This document shows, piece by piece, positions 10,880 to 21,669 of a DNA stretch of 64,000 bases (the first letter of the stretch is position 1; each line of letters starts with the position of its first letter). The notes under the pieces are model-generated. The model ran no database searches, was not told the origin of the DNA, and saw nothing but the letters and a program-made list of their open reading frames with translations. Position numbers and translations under genes: made by a program. The stretch spans positions 255,354,846 through 255,418,845 of the forward strand of contig JALIGW010000002.1 of the NCBI GenBank assembly GCA_023053685.1, in the 5' to 3' direction. Origin of the DNA: Diadophis punctatus similis. Lineage: Eukaryota; Chordata; Lepidosauria; Squamata; Dipsadidae.

Positions 10880-11056
10880 AACAGCCCCAACAATACACGA
10901 GCAACCAATAGATACAAACTTAAGGTAAACTGCTCCAAACTCGATTGCAGAAAATGCGACTTCAGCAACAGAGTGGTCAATGCCTGGAATACACTACCTG
11001 ACTCTGGTTTCTTCCCCAAACCCCCACAACTTTAACCTTAGACTGTCTACTGTTGA
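10880..11056 (+). mobile_element. LINE reverse-transcriptase C-terminal fragment
   Basis: Translates to a stretch with the pattern CDFSNRVVNAWNTLPDS, characteristic of the far C-terminus of CR1/RTE-like LINE polymerases, followed by GACTGTCTACTGTTGACCTC, also seen at 48757 and partly near 16184. Family not resolved. Confidence 0.55.
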
Positions 11057-11325
11057 CCTCACCCCATTCCCATTTAATTTAATTTAATTTAATTAAAAGT
11101 TCTTATAGGCCGCCCATCCCGTAGGACTCAGGGCGGCGTACAACAGAGATAAGAACGATACAATAAAATAGCATTTTAAAAACATTACATTGCATTTAAA
11201 AACCATTCATACATGGGGGAATCCTCTCTTCACCCCGCCTGCCGGAAGAGCCATGTTTTTACTGCTTTGCGGAAGGCCAGTAGGGTGGGGATAGTCCGGA
11301 TCCCTGGTGGGAGTTGGTTCCAGAG
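11057..11325 (-). mobile_element. L2 LINE 3' part, left segment
   Basis: Minus-strand L2: a TTTAA tail, the 3' signature GGCGGCGTACAAC, then the polymerase C-terminus (reverse complement encodes LLAFRKAVKTWLFRQAG). It breaks off at TTGGTTCCAGAG and resumes at 15488 after the 4.16-kb insertion. Confidence 0.9.
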
Positions 11326-12053
11326 TAAGGTGACCACACGTCCCGCTTTTGGCGGGACAGACCCGCTTTTTAGCAATCTGTCCCGGGTTCCGCTGCGTTT
11401 CAAAAAAGTCCCGCTTTTTAAACCTCCGACCCGGTTTGGGCCTATTGCCTCTGATCGCTCCGCCAGTGACAGCGGGACGCCCTGCCTCCCATCTGTGCGA
11501 TGGGAAAAGCCCACGCCTGCACACAGCCTACCTGGACTTCCGGCTTTGGAGAGGAGGGGGGGGTTTCCCGCCCTCCAGCTGGCCGGCGGAGCGCATGCAC
11601 GCGCAGAAGAGGCACTTCAAAAAAGCGATCCATTTCACTCCACAGCCTCGTTTAGTTAAGAAGCCCTGTTTATCTCTTCCTTCAGGCTTGTTACGGTTTC
11701 CCACTGAGCCCCCTTCCATCTTCTTCCAAAGCCGGCCAAAATACCGACTCTCCCTGCTCCTTCGGAGAGCCCCCCACCAAACTTTCCAGCTTTCCAGGCA
11801 AAACTGGACGATCTTCGAGACCACAGAGGCTCAGCTACCTCAGAAACCATATAAAGGCCGTTAACTAGACTGAGGTTACAATTCCTGGGTGGCTCAGGTC
11901 TCCTGCTAAGGAGGCGAAGAGAGGGAAGGGGGGAGCTTGCAACATTGCCTTGCAGAATCACCATTTCCAAAGGCTTCCACGGTGACAAGAGGTTACTCGG
12001 CGTGGTGGCGGCTTTTTTTTTTAAATAAAGCCAGGAAAGGAGAATAGAGGAGA

Positions 12054-12364
12054 TGTTGGGATAAGAATTACTCTTATCAGAGGCGAAATGAATCTTTTTC
12101 TGGAACTCTGACATTGTCAAAATAAACCGCATTATAATTCTAATGAATAAGATATTTATTTTGATATAAAAATAATAAGATCACATACTGGCTATATAAA
12201 AGAGATGTTGCTTCGTCATGAAGCAGAGAACAAAAGGAATGAAGGAATGTACACATGCGTACTAGGAACATAAATCACGTGCTCAGGAATGAACCATTAT
12301 ATTTGATAGGGATGCATCTCCCTGCATATACATGTAACAGGCAATATAAAATCACTGCGTGACA
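12054..12364 (-). mobile_element. Solo LTR (311 bp), 5-bp TSD
   Basis: Same LTR family as 25573-25904, minus orientation. A perfect duplication GGAGA flanks it (12049-12053 and 12365-12369). It lies within the 4.16-kb TIR unit, so it is younger than or carried by that unit. Confidence 0.88.
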
Positions 12365-12369
12365 GGAGA

Positions 12370-14550
12370 CGCCGAAGCTGCCCACCCAATGGCTAGGGGC
12401 TCCCCTTCAAGCAAGCACCCTCGCTCCCAGGGGTGGGAAGATCCGCGGTAAAACAAAACAAAGTGGCCAAACCAGAGCGTCGGGGGTGTGCTCCTGTTCT
12501 CAGGTAAGGGCTTTCTGCTTCAGTGTAAAGAAAAAGGGAGGGTCGCGGGGCCCACAGCTTGCTTTGAAACAAAGTTGGTCTGCTGTAATTTGTTTTAGCC
12601 TCTCTGCCTGTTGCAGGGGAGAGAGAGGTCTTTTCTCGGTTGTTGTTTTTTTGTTCCTCCCTCGGGAAAGAACTGCTCCCCAACGATTCCAAGTAGGGAG
12701 GGATGCTGGCAGGGTCTTTCCTCCGCAGAACCTGGCCTCGCAACTCCGACGTGGGAAGGAGGAAGGGCAAGGAAAATTCGTGTTAATTGAAAGGTTAGCC
12801 TTGGAAAACGAGTCTCAACTCGCCTAGGGAAAATACAGCTTTAAAAAACGGCTTCAGTTCTTCTGGCCCAGGAAGAAGAAAGAGATTTTGGTTTCTTTTG
12901 GATACGGTATATAAGGGTTGGTCTGTGTGTGTTTTTCCTCCCAACAAGTGGAGTTGCAGAACTATGTACAGCAATAAGAAAGCATGAAAGATAATAATGG
13001 AAGCCACACTTAGAGCGGAACATGATTTGTTCGTTCATTGAATCGTTTATTTGGAAAAAAGTTGCCAGCTAGGCAGGATTTTTAGGCATAGGTTTGGCTG
13101 AAGGTTAAAATGAAGCCAGGAATCACAGGTGCTAATTCAAAAGGTTAGGGTGTGTTCGCACAAAGTTTGAAGAGAATATGGTACTAACCATGGGGAAGAA
13201 GGTATTTATGTGATATATTTAGGCTGCTTGAGTGGTAGCACTTTAAATGTTGGGCTGGCATGAGGGAGTTCCTCGGCCATGGAATCCCACACAGTGAATT
13301 TCAGCAAGTTGCTGTCTCTAAGCCCAGCTTGTGTCAGAGGATTGTGGGATAAAGTAGAAGTCCTGTTGTTTACAAGCAACACTCTATTTGCAGGATGCAG
13401 GCAGCACACGAAACCATGCCCACTCTGGTCCACAAAAAAAACTCTCTACATGGAACCGGTCCCTGGTGCCCAAAAGGTTGGGGGAGGGTCACTGTTCTAG
13501 TCCAGCACATTTAAAAGATACTAGGTTGGAAAAGGCCTATGTCCTTTTCCAAAAAATCATCAAAGGTCATTATTTCTCTTGCCAATTAAAGCATTCCTGA
13601 CCCCACGTAATGAATATTTATTCTCTTGCCAGTAGTGAATATTATCTGGATCATAACACATCCTCCATGGTCCTCCATCATCTGTCAAGTTCAGACTGAG
13701 GCCTTGGATGAATTTATCACCTTTAGTGATACTTCTGCTGCCACTCCTCAAACAACCATAAATTCATAATTTAATCAATTGATTTAAGACAGATAGATAT
13801 GTCACCCCCATAGCTAGGATTGAAGGAGAGGAATTCCAAGATACTGGAAACATTTTTAGTTCAGGGTTTCTTGAACAGTGAGTTGCAGTATTCTTGGTAT
13901 GGTCTAATTAATAATTAGACCACACCTAGTTCATGATGCTGTAGAATTGTAGAAGTCTTTCATTTGTGTGAGAGAGAAAGAGAGAGAAAATGTTCATTAT
14001 TGAAAATAAATAGTATAATTATTTCTTGTCCATCTCCAATTCTAATGATAAGATTAATATTTTTTGGGGGGGAAGGATTTGCAGGAATGGATTACCACAT
14101 TTACCATAACATTTGAGGTGACAAATATAATGATTTAAAGATGGCCAAAAGAGCAAACGTGGGGGAGGGTAGCCAAATAACCTTATAGTATAAGTTGATT
14201 TCATTCTGGTTTCACACTTCTCTGTATTTGAGAAGCAGTTGCGTTGGGGGTGAAACAAATGTTTTCAAACATTCAGGTTTTCAAGTTTGACTTGTGAGAG
14301 TTCATTTTTACCCCCAGATTTGAACTGTGTATGCTTTATAAATCCTCAATGCTTTGAAGACTGGCAGATTATGGAAATATCTCTTTGACACCTGCTCAAA
14401 TAAATGTGTAAAATATCAGTGCATGCTAATAATCAAACACCAGGAAGTAACAAACAAGAGTGGCATTTTGTATTTGACCAAATGCTATCTAACAGGAATA
14501 CTGAAATAAAATTGTATAGGATACATGTTTGTATGTACTGTGTCATGCAC
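12370..14550. other. Unrecognised interior of the TIR unit
   Basis: About 2.2 kb with no LINE, SINE or zinc-finger similarity that I could see. A donor-like CTGTTCTCAG|GTAAGG occurs near 12495 in a GC-richer stretch. A fragment near 13340-13500 (CCGGTCCCTGGTGCC, then AAAGGTTGGGG) resembles an old hAT MITE also seen at 34603. No open frame with a known domain. Confidence 0.5.
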
Positions 14551-14554
14551 GAGT

Positions 14555-14640
14555 ACCGTATTTTTCGGAGTATAAGATGCACCTTAGTTTTTGGGCAGGA
14601 AAATAGGGGGGGGGAAATCTACCTACCAGGTATTCATCTG
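14555..14640 (+). mobile_element. End of a CCGTATTTTTCGGAG TIR element
   Basis: Begins CCGTATTTTTCGGAGTATAA after TA. The same end occurs in complete inverted form at 30996-31459 and 36471-37477. No right end was found for this copy. Confidence 0.6.
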
Positions 14641-14859
14641 GCTAGCGTCCTTAGTCTGGTCAGCTTCAGCACATTATTTTATCCCCTGGTTAGGACTTAA
14701 AAAAACCTTCTTCAGAGAGAGTAACAATGAAAGAGCCTGCAAGCCAGTAAGAACTGGGAAAATAATTAGCACCTGGTTAGGGCTAGAAAAAAACTTTTTC
14801 GGAGCAAGTAGAGCAATGAAAAAAACCCTGCAAAGACTTAGGGCTGCAAAGACTTAGGG

Positions 14860-14861
14860 CT

Positions 14862-14933
<72 letters not shown>

Positions 14934-14980
14934 GAAGGAAGGAAGGAAGGAAGGAAGGAAGGAAGGAAGGAAGGAAGGAA

Positions 14981-15058
<78 letters not shown>

Positions 15059-15345
15059 AGACAGAAAGAAGGAAGGAAGGAAGGAAGGAAGGAAGAAAGG
15101 AAGGAAGAAGACAGACAGACAGACAGACAGAAAGAGAGAGAGAGAGAGAGAAAGATGTTAGGAAAGAAGAAAGATGAAAGGAAGGAAGGAAGGAAAAGAA
15201 AGAAAGAAAGAAAGAAAGAAAGGTTAGGAAGGGAGGGAGAGAGAGAGAGAGAAAGAGAAAGAATGAAAGAAAGAAGAAAGAAAGAAAGGAAGGAAGGAAG
15301 GAAGGAAGGAAGGAAGGAAGGAAGGAAGGAAGGAAGGAAGGAAGT
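14860..15345. repeat. GA, GGAA and GAAA microsatellite block
   Basis: Runs of GA, then GGAA, GAAA, GACA and GGAA again. The apparent Ser-Leu-Pro-Phe frames are artefacts. Confidence 0.95.
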
Positions 15346-15487
15346 TGTATGGCCGCCCTGAGTCCTACGGGAGTGGGGCGGCATACAAAAACGACCAAAA
15401 TAAATAAATAAATAATTTTTAATCAGGAACCCACCCACCCCGGTCAATGGTGTCCCTCTTTACCAATGTTAAAATCTGGTCACCTTA

Positions 15488-15632
15488 TTCCAGAGAGATG
15501 GGGCTCCCACAGAGAAGGCTCTCCCCCGTGGGCCCGCCAACTGACATTGTTTGGCTGATGGGACCTGGAGGAGGCCTACTCTGTGGGACCTAACTGGTCG
15601 TAGGGAGGTATGTGGCAGGATGCGGTCCCCCA
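15488..15632 (-). mobile_element. L2 LINE, right segment after the 4.16-kb insertion
   Basis: Continues the minus-strand L2 from TTCCAGAGAGATGGGG through the part that encodes the residues around SVGAP and LRPVR, and is 5'-truncated near 15632. Confidence 0.88.
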
Positions 15633-15874
15633 TTAATATTGATAGTTTCCTGATTGTTTATTTGTACCCTATGTTAATCATTAAGTGTGGTACCTCATGG
15701 TTCTTGACAAATATATCTTTTCTTTATGTACACTGAGAGCATATGCACCAAAGACAAATTCCTTGTGTGTCACCAATCACACTTGGCCAATAAAAAATTC
15801 TATTCTATTCTATTCTATTCTATTCTATTCTATTCTATTCTATTCTATTCTATTCTATTCTATTCTATTCTATA
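15633..15874 (+). mobile_element. CR1-like 3' end with ATTCT tail
   Basis: The 3' untranslated phrase GTACACTGAGAGCATATGCA ... CACTTGGCCAATAAA leads to 18 copies or so of ATTCT. The same phrase appears reversed at 18250-18400 and 18510-18660. Confidence 0.75.
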
Positions 15875-16102
15875 AGAGCCGAGTTGGTGCAGTGGTTAAA
15901 TGCAGCACTGCAGGCTACTGCTAGTTCAGCAGTTCAGCTGTTCAAATCTCACCGGCTCAGGGTTGACTCAGCCTTCCATCCTTCCGAGGTGGGTAAAATG
16001 AGGACCCAGATTGTTGGGGGCAATATGCTGAACTCTGTAAACCGCTTAGAGAGGGCTGTAAAGCACTATAAAGCGGTATATAAGTCTAAGTGCTATTGCT
16101 AT
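15875..16102 (+). mobile_element. Sauria SINE
   Basis: AGAGCCGAGTTGGTGCAGTG start, B-box-like GTTCAAATC, GGCTCAGGGTTGACTCAGCC body and a GCTATT tail that merges into another ATTCT run (16103-16179). Confidence 0.95.
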
Positions 16103-16373
16103 TCTATTCTATTCTATTCTATTCTATTCTATTCTATTCTATTCTATTCTATTCTATTCTATTCTATTCTATTCTATTCCTAAGAGGTCTATAAGGGGCG
16201 TGCATAAGCGCACCAACGTGCCTACCGTCCCTGTCCTAACAACCCCATTTATTCGTATCCATTTCATGTATTCATAATCTTATATATACTTATATCTATT
16301 ATCTTATACATGCTTGACAAAAACAAATTAAAAATTGCACTCCCCTATTGCAAGAGGTCCTTTGCGTTGCCCA

Positions 16374-16400
16374 GAGTCCCCACCAGGGGGCTCCCTCTGC
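16374..16400 (+). promoter_or_regulatory. CTCF-like motif upstream of gene A
   Basis: CCACCAGGGGGCTCCC closely matches the vertebrate CTCF core (CCACCAGGGGGCGC). It stands about 150 bp upstream of the conserved promoter phrase of gene A. Occupancy is not known. Confidence 0.5.
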
Positions 16401-16526
16401 AAACATCAAGGATTGGCTATCTCCGGCTTCAGAGAAGAAACTGAGCCTGTGCAGATCCTTTTTTTGCCAGGGGAGGGTCTCTCTTCTGCATCCTGAGTTG
16501 TGTCAGAGCAAGGCAGGAAGGGAGGG

Positions 16527-16627
16527 ACATCAGGGAGAGTCTGGCCTCTCTAGGACTCTGCGCATTCTCTCACCTTGGCCAAAGAGGCTGGATGCAAGCA
16601 GGGATGGACCAGCAGAAGTGACTCTGG
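16527..16627 (+). promoter_or_regulatory. Gene A promoter and non-coding exon 1 (predicted)
   Basis: ACATCAGGGAGAGTCTGG, then CCTCTCTAGGACTCTGC, then a donor GACTCTGG|GTGAGTGTGG with the exon ending at 16627. The block aligns phrase by phrase with the reverse complement of 9342-9480 (gene D). The start of transcription is not determined. Confidence 0.6.
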
Positions 16628-17075
16628 GTGAGTGTGGTGGGAACTCTGCTTCTGGGGAGGAGATGGAGACATGCCAATTCTTCATCCATCTGCTGAACCT
16701 CGGGAGCCTAGGTTCCATGTTCCCCCGCCACCCCTTTTCAGGCAGGAGCCAGGCAGGGGGTGAACAGAAAAGCATCCCACCAGCTTTTCCCACCCCCAGG
16801 AAGAAATCCAGATCTCCGGAGATGGGTTTGCCAAGAGAGGCGATCCCTTTCGCACACCCCTTCCCCATTTTCCGAGAAAAGGGCACGAACAGGGAGGGGT
16901 TCGCATGGCAACACTCAATCAGGAAAAATGTCAGAATGGTCTTTGGACTGCAGCATATCGTAGGGACACACACCGCTGGCGTCGTGGGAAGCTTCCCAAA
17001 CATCAACTTTGTCAGGTCACAAGCTTATTCGCTTGGGCTTTGCACGTTACGGGAATGGACGCAGAGTTGAAAAGA

Positions 17076-17515
17076 TACCGGTTCTGGTCCGGTACAGGTG
17101 TACCGGTAGTGGTGGCTGCCCACCCGCCCAGACATCGCCATTTTCTTTTTTCTTTTTAACTCTCTGCGCATGCGCAAAGCGTTCTGTGCATGCGCAGAGG
17201 GTGAAAAAGTGTGCACTGCACGAGCAGAGCGAGTGTGTACTCGCGAAGCGTGCACTTTTTTTTTAAAAAAAGTATTAACCCGGGGCTTTTTTTAAAAAGT
17301 ATTAACCCGCCCCAGGTTAATACTGACCTTTATTTCTTCACCTGAAGCACAGCTGATGAACTCCTCAGCTGTGTTTCGGGCTGAATCCACCTTCTGAGTA
17401 TGCATGGAAGTGAAATTGTATGAGGGGACATGCGTGTAAGTGTGAGCGGAGCGAATGCGCGCGCGCGAAACGTCGTGTTGCGAACCGGTGGGGAAGGTAA
17501 GTGAAACTCATCCCT
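17076..17515. mobile_element. Decayed hAT-like MITE with ACCGG and GCATGCGCA motifs
   Basis: Contains CCGGTTCTGGTCCGGTACAG, two near-inverted GCATGCGCA motifs (17168, 17190) and a right-hand GAACCGGTGG. It resembles the ends of better preserved elements at 34790 and 54631. Boundaries uncertain. Confidence 0.45.
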
Positions 17516-17575
17516 AGGTTGCACTCAGGTATAGCAGCTGAAGTGTCTTGTGTTCCTTCTCTTCATGTAATCCAG

Positions 17576-18037
17576 GCTGTATGAAGGAAAAGATCTTTGA
17601 AGATCCAGGAGATCTGTTGGCCGCATTTGGATCTGTGATACAGGAAAAAAATGGAGGGACAACACCCAGAAGATCAAGGAGCTGAAAAAGTTGGGGAGAC
17701 CTGGGCAAGAACCAGACAGAAGATCCTGAAGAAGGAAAGCATTGGTTCAGAGGTCCAGTGCTGGCACTTCAGGAACATCCAGTGCCAAGAGACTGAGGGT
17801 CCCCGAGAGATCTGCAGCCATCTCCACCACCTTTGCCGTAAGTGGCTTCAGCCAGAAAGACGCACAAAGGCTCAGATGTTGGACCTAGTGATCTTGGAGC
17901 AACTCCTGGCCCTTCTGCCCCTGCAGATGGAGGGCTGGGTCTGGGAGTGCAGAGCAGAGACTAGTTCCCAAGCGGTGGCCCTGGCGGAAGGCTTCCTCTT
18001 AAGCCAGGCAGAGGAGGAGAAGCAGGAACAACCACAG
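17576..18037 (+). CDS. Gene A SCAN-domain exon
   Basis: Encodes a SCAN dimerisation domain: [62 protein letters not shown]. The acceptor TCCAG is at 17571-17575 and the donor CAG|GTGAGA at 18037/18038, leaving phase 0. An upstream ATG at 17581 (MKEKIFE, equivalent to the gene D start) is in a different frame from SCAN because of a seven-A run at 17645-17651. The ATG at 17651 (MEGQHPED) gives 129 codons in frame and is the safer start; gene C also starts at the equivalent point. Residues HF and W replace usual SCAN positions (LF, R), so the domain is slightly divergent. Confidence 0.88.
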
Positions 18038-18089
18038 GTGAGAGGACTTCCATCTTTTCAGCTTTCAGAAGATGTTCAGTTCACGAAGT

Positions 18090-18790
18090 AGCATTGGAAT
18101 GGAGTGGAGTGGAGTGGAGTGGAGTAGGGAATGGAATGGAATGGAATGGAATGGAATGGAATGGAATGGAATAGAATAGAATAGAATAGAATAGAATAGA
18201 ATAGAATAGAATAGAATAGAATAGAATAGAATAGAATAGAATAGAATTTTTTTATTGGCCAAGTGTGATTGGACACACAAGGAATTCGTCTTTGGTGCAT
18301 AGGCTCTCAGTGTACATAAAAGAAAAGATACGTTCGTCAACAATCATAAGGTACAACGCTTAATGATAGTCCGGGTACAACTAAGCAATCAAATCATATT
18401 AGGAACAGAACAGAATAGAATAGAATAGAATAGAATAGAATAGAATAGAATAGAATAGAATAGAATAGAATAGAATAGAATAGAATAGAATAGAATAGAA
18501 TAGAATAGAGTTTTATTGGCCAAGTGTGATTGGACACACAAGGAATTTGTCTTTGGTGCCTATGCTCTCAGTGTACATAAAAGAAAAGATACGTTCATCA
18601 AGAATCATAAGGTACAACGCTTAATGGAAGTCCTGGTACAAATAAGCAATCAAATCATATTAGGAATAGAATAGAATGGAGTGGAGTGGAGTGAAGTGGA
18701 GTGGAGTGGAGTGGAGTGGAGTGGAGTGGAGTGGAGTGGAGTGGAGTGGAGTAGAGTAGAGTAGAGTAGAGTAGAGTAGAGGAATAGAAT
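18090..18790 (-). repeat. GGAGT/GGAAT/AGAAT microsatellites with two CR1-like 3' ends
   Basis: Pentanucleotide arrays alternate with two minus-strand CR1-like 3' ends (18249-18403 and 18510-18664) that each carry TATTGGCCAAGTGTGATTGG. They are about 95% alike by eye, suggesting local duplication of a LINE tail plus its microsatellite. Confidence 0.85.
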
Positions 18791-18795
18791 AGAAT

Positions 18796-19000
18796 AGTTG
18801 GAAGGGACCTTGGAGGTCTTCTAGTCCAATCCCCTGCTTAGGCAGTAAACCCTATACCATTTCAGACAAACGGTTGTCCAATCTCTTCTTCAAAACTTCC
18901 AGCGTTGGAGCATTCACAACTTCTGGAGACAAGTTGTTCCACTGGTTAAGTGTTCTGTCAGGAAATTTCTCCTTGATTCTGGGTTGCTTCTCATAAGTGC
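18796..19000 (-). mobile_element. CR1 LINE 3' fragment
   Basis: AGTTGGAAGGGACCTTGG at the left, then the antisense polymerase tail. 5'-truncated near 19000. Confidence 0.85.
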
Positions 19001-19225
19001 ACGACTATACCTCATGGTTCTGAGCATAAGTAATATGATACGTTTAATTCTTTAGGCAACGTGTATCCTTCCAGAAGTATTTGGGATTATTCTTTCCTTC
19101 ACCTTGGTCTTCACTGATGAATATAGAGAGATTAAGTTACAAAGCTGAGGACAGAGTATAAGAATCCGGTTCATTTTGTGTGTTGGTTCATTATTTTCCA
19201 TTCTTTGTGTCATGGGATACAACAG

Positions 19226-19331
19226 GTCCAGGGAAGCTTCTTGGAGACTGTCATGGAAAATCCAGAGGAAGGAAGGGAGCGCCTTCTCAGAGGCAGCTCC
19301 AGGGAAGATCAGCGTTGTGACACTTCAGCAG
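19226..19331 (+). CDS. Gene A linker exon 1
   Basis: A 106-bp exon, phase 0 to 1, with acceptor ACAACAG and donor GCAG|GTGAGG. It encodes a charged linker (ENPEEGRERLLRGSSRED, ending CDTSAG) with no recognised domain. It corresponds in phase and position to the first linker exons of genes B, C and D. An L2 retrotransposon begins within about ten bases of its donor. Confidence 0.72.
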
Positions 19332-19339
19332 GTGAGGAA

Positions 19340-20130
<791 letters not shown>

Positions 20131-20607
20131 TCTTTGGTGCAATATCTCTGTCAATCCTGAAGCTGGCCTGACTGAGGCCATTTTGAAACTTCAGTGTTGA
20201 CGCACTGGAGAAGAAGGATAGGGAGCGGGGAAAGAGATAGTTGGGGTGTTGTAGTCAAAACAAAATACTTCCTCTTGGGAACCAAGGACATTCCTGCAGG
20301 TGCTCGGAAGGAGGGGACTGGAGTCACCTAGCAACTGGACAGTATCCTGATTGGACCATGTGACTGATTATTTTGAGAAAGTGACAAACTTTTACTTTTA
20401 ATTAGGTGAAAACCACGGGAATAGCCAGAGTCGGTTTTCACCAGCCTCTCCCAATATGACATACCCAATAAACCTATTCTTTGAGGAAATTGCCTGCCTC
20501 AGAGTTTTGTTTGCTGTGGGCATGTTACTTGGAACCCTGACAATCTCCCCATATTTTATTAACAATGTTGTTGTCTGAAGTCTCCATTGCTTTTGTCTCC
20601 TTTACAG

Positions 20608-20690
20608 ACAGTGGGATGACGTCCATGGTGTTTGTAGGATCTGCTCCTTTTTCTACCGTCTTTGAAAGAGCAGGTGAACCTCCAAGTCAG
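20608..20690 (+). CDS. Gene A linker exon 2
   Basis: An 83-bp exon, phase 1 to 0, with acceptor CTTTACAG and donor AGTCAG|GTAGGAGG. The translation contains GSAPFSTVFERAGEPPSQ, comparable in length and end (SQ) to gene D exon 3114-3196. No domain is recognised. It joins linker 1 (phase 1) to KRAB (phase 0) without a frame break. Confidence 0.72.
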
Positions 20691-20735
20691 GTAGGAGGAG
20701 AAAGAACAGAGAGGTTGTAGGGGACCCTTTGAAAG

Positions 20736-21035
20736 CAGGGGTGAAATGCTGCCGGTTCGGAAGAGCCGGTCAGTCATTTGCAGAGCCGATGGAGCTGGCG
20801 GCGGTCGCGGCGCGGGGCTTCTCCCGCCCGCCTGGATGCCGCCATTTGAGTTCTTCTACGCTCTGTGCATGCGCAAAGCGTTCTGCGCATGCACAGAGCG
20901 TAGAAGAACTCAAATGGCGGCATCCAGGTGGGCGAGGGAAGCGGGCGGGAGAAGCCCCGCACCGCGACCGCCGCCAGCTCCATCGGCTCTGCAACGACTG
21001 TCCGGCCCTTCCGAACCGGCAGCATTTCACCCCTG
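20736..21035. mobile_element. Foldback hAT-like element (300 bp), copy 1
   Basis: Almost the whole element is one inverted repeat: CAGGGGTGAAATGCTGCC at the left and its complement at the right, with arms meeting at TGCATGCGCAAAGCG / CGTTCTGCGCATGCAC near 20880. Each arm carries GCCGCCATTTG, a YY1-like core. Near-matching flanks TTTGAAAG and CTTTGAAG suggest an 8-bp duplication with one change. It ends 82 bp before the KRAB exon. Confidence 0.85.
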
Positions 21036-21117
21036 CTTTGAAGGCCTTCTGCTCCTAGTGTTGAGGCTCTTTCCTTGGCTTGTTTTTTTAATGGGGACAT
21101 TTCATTTCCATTTCCAG

Positions 21118-21244
21118 GGTCTCGTAACCTTTGAGGAGGTGGCTGTGTATTTCTCTGAGGAGGAATGGTCCCACCTGGATGCTGATCAGAAAGCCCTCCA
21201 TGGGGAGGTCATGCTGGAGAATTCAAAGAATGTCGCCTCTCTGG
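21118..21244 (+). CDS. Gene A KRAB-A exon
   Basis: A 127-bp exon, the standard KRAB-A size, phase 0 to 1, with acceptor TTTCCAG and donor CTGG|GTAAGG. It encodes [15 protein letters not shown], then [16 protein letters not shown] and VASLG. KRAB recruits the TRIM28/KAP1 silencing complex. Here the conserved DV pair is EV, while MLE is kept, and the usual LYRDVM is LHGEVM. It splices in phase to the finger exon at 27500. No KRAB-B exon was identified. The exon is hemmed in by two hAT MITEs. Confidence 0.93.
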
Positions 21245-21307
21245 GTAAGGACCTTTTGCTCCATATCCTTATCCTCACAACTCATTATTTCTGGATACCA
21301 TCTATTG

Positions 21308-21669
21308 CAGTGGTTCCCAACCTTTTTGTGATCCAGTACCACTTGGAGGTCCCGTACAGTCGCCGCGTACCACCTGGTTCCAGAGAAACTAAATTCGATC
21401 AGATCTCACTTTATTTCCATAATTGTACCGTTCCTTTTTTGGCCCCGCGCATCCAGCAACTGGATTCTCGGGCCGCTGGGACCAGGTGTGTGGCGTGTGG
21501 CAACAGTTGCAAATCGTTGCCAGATTATCTTGTGTTAGGCAGTAAACATTTTTGTGAAGTAAAAAATAACTAACTAAAAATCGTTCATGACCCCGAAAGT
21601 GTTCGCGTACCACCTGGAAGGCCCTCGTGTACCACTAGTGGTACACGTACCACAGGTTGGGAACCACTG
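21308..21669. mobile_element. hAT MITE (362 bp), copy 1 of a young family
   Basis: The TIRs CAGTGGTTCCCAACCT and AGGTTGGGAACCACTG are perfect. The 8-bp duplication ATCTATTG is exact (21300-21307 and 21670-21677). It differs from the copy at 45989 at only about five sites by eye. Confidence 0.96.

Larger units (their letters stand above)
11326..15487. mobile_element. 4.16-kb TIR-bounded element inside an L2
   Basis: The left end TAAGGTGACCAC and right end TGGTCACCTTA are inverted. The L2 sequence TTCCAGAG is duplicated on both sides (11318-11325 and 15488-15495), and L2 reads through correctly once the unit is removed. The 8-bp duplication and short TIR suggest the hAT superfamily. Contents: a GC-rich end with CCCGCTTTTGGCGGGACAG, a solo LTR (12054-12364), about 2.2 kb of unrecognised sequence, a half-copy of another TIR element at 14555, 480 bp of purine microsatellite and an L2 scrap (15346-15412). 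No transposase was recognised. A second start of the same family is at 32751. Confidence 0.82.

Noticed and set aside
14838..15447. Ser-Leu-Phe-rich frames near 190 codons
   Set aside because: Translations of GAAA/GGAA microsatellites.
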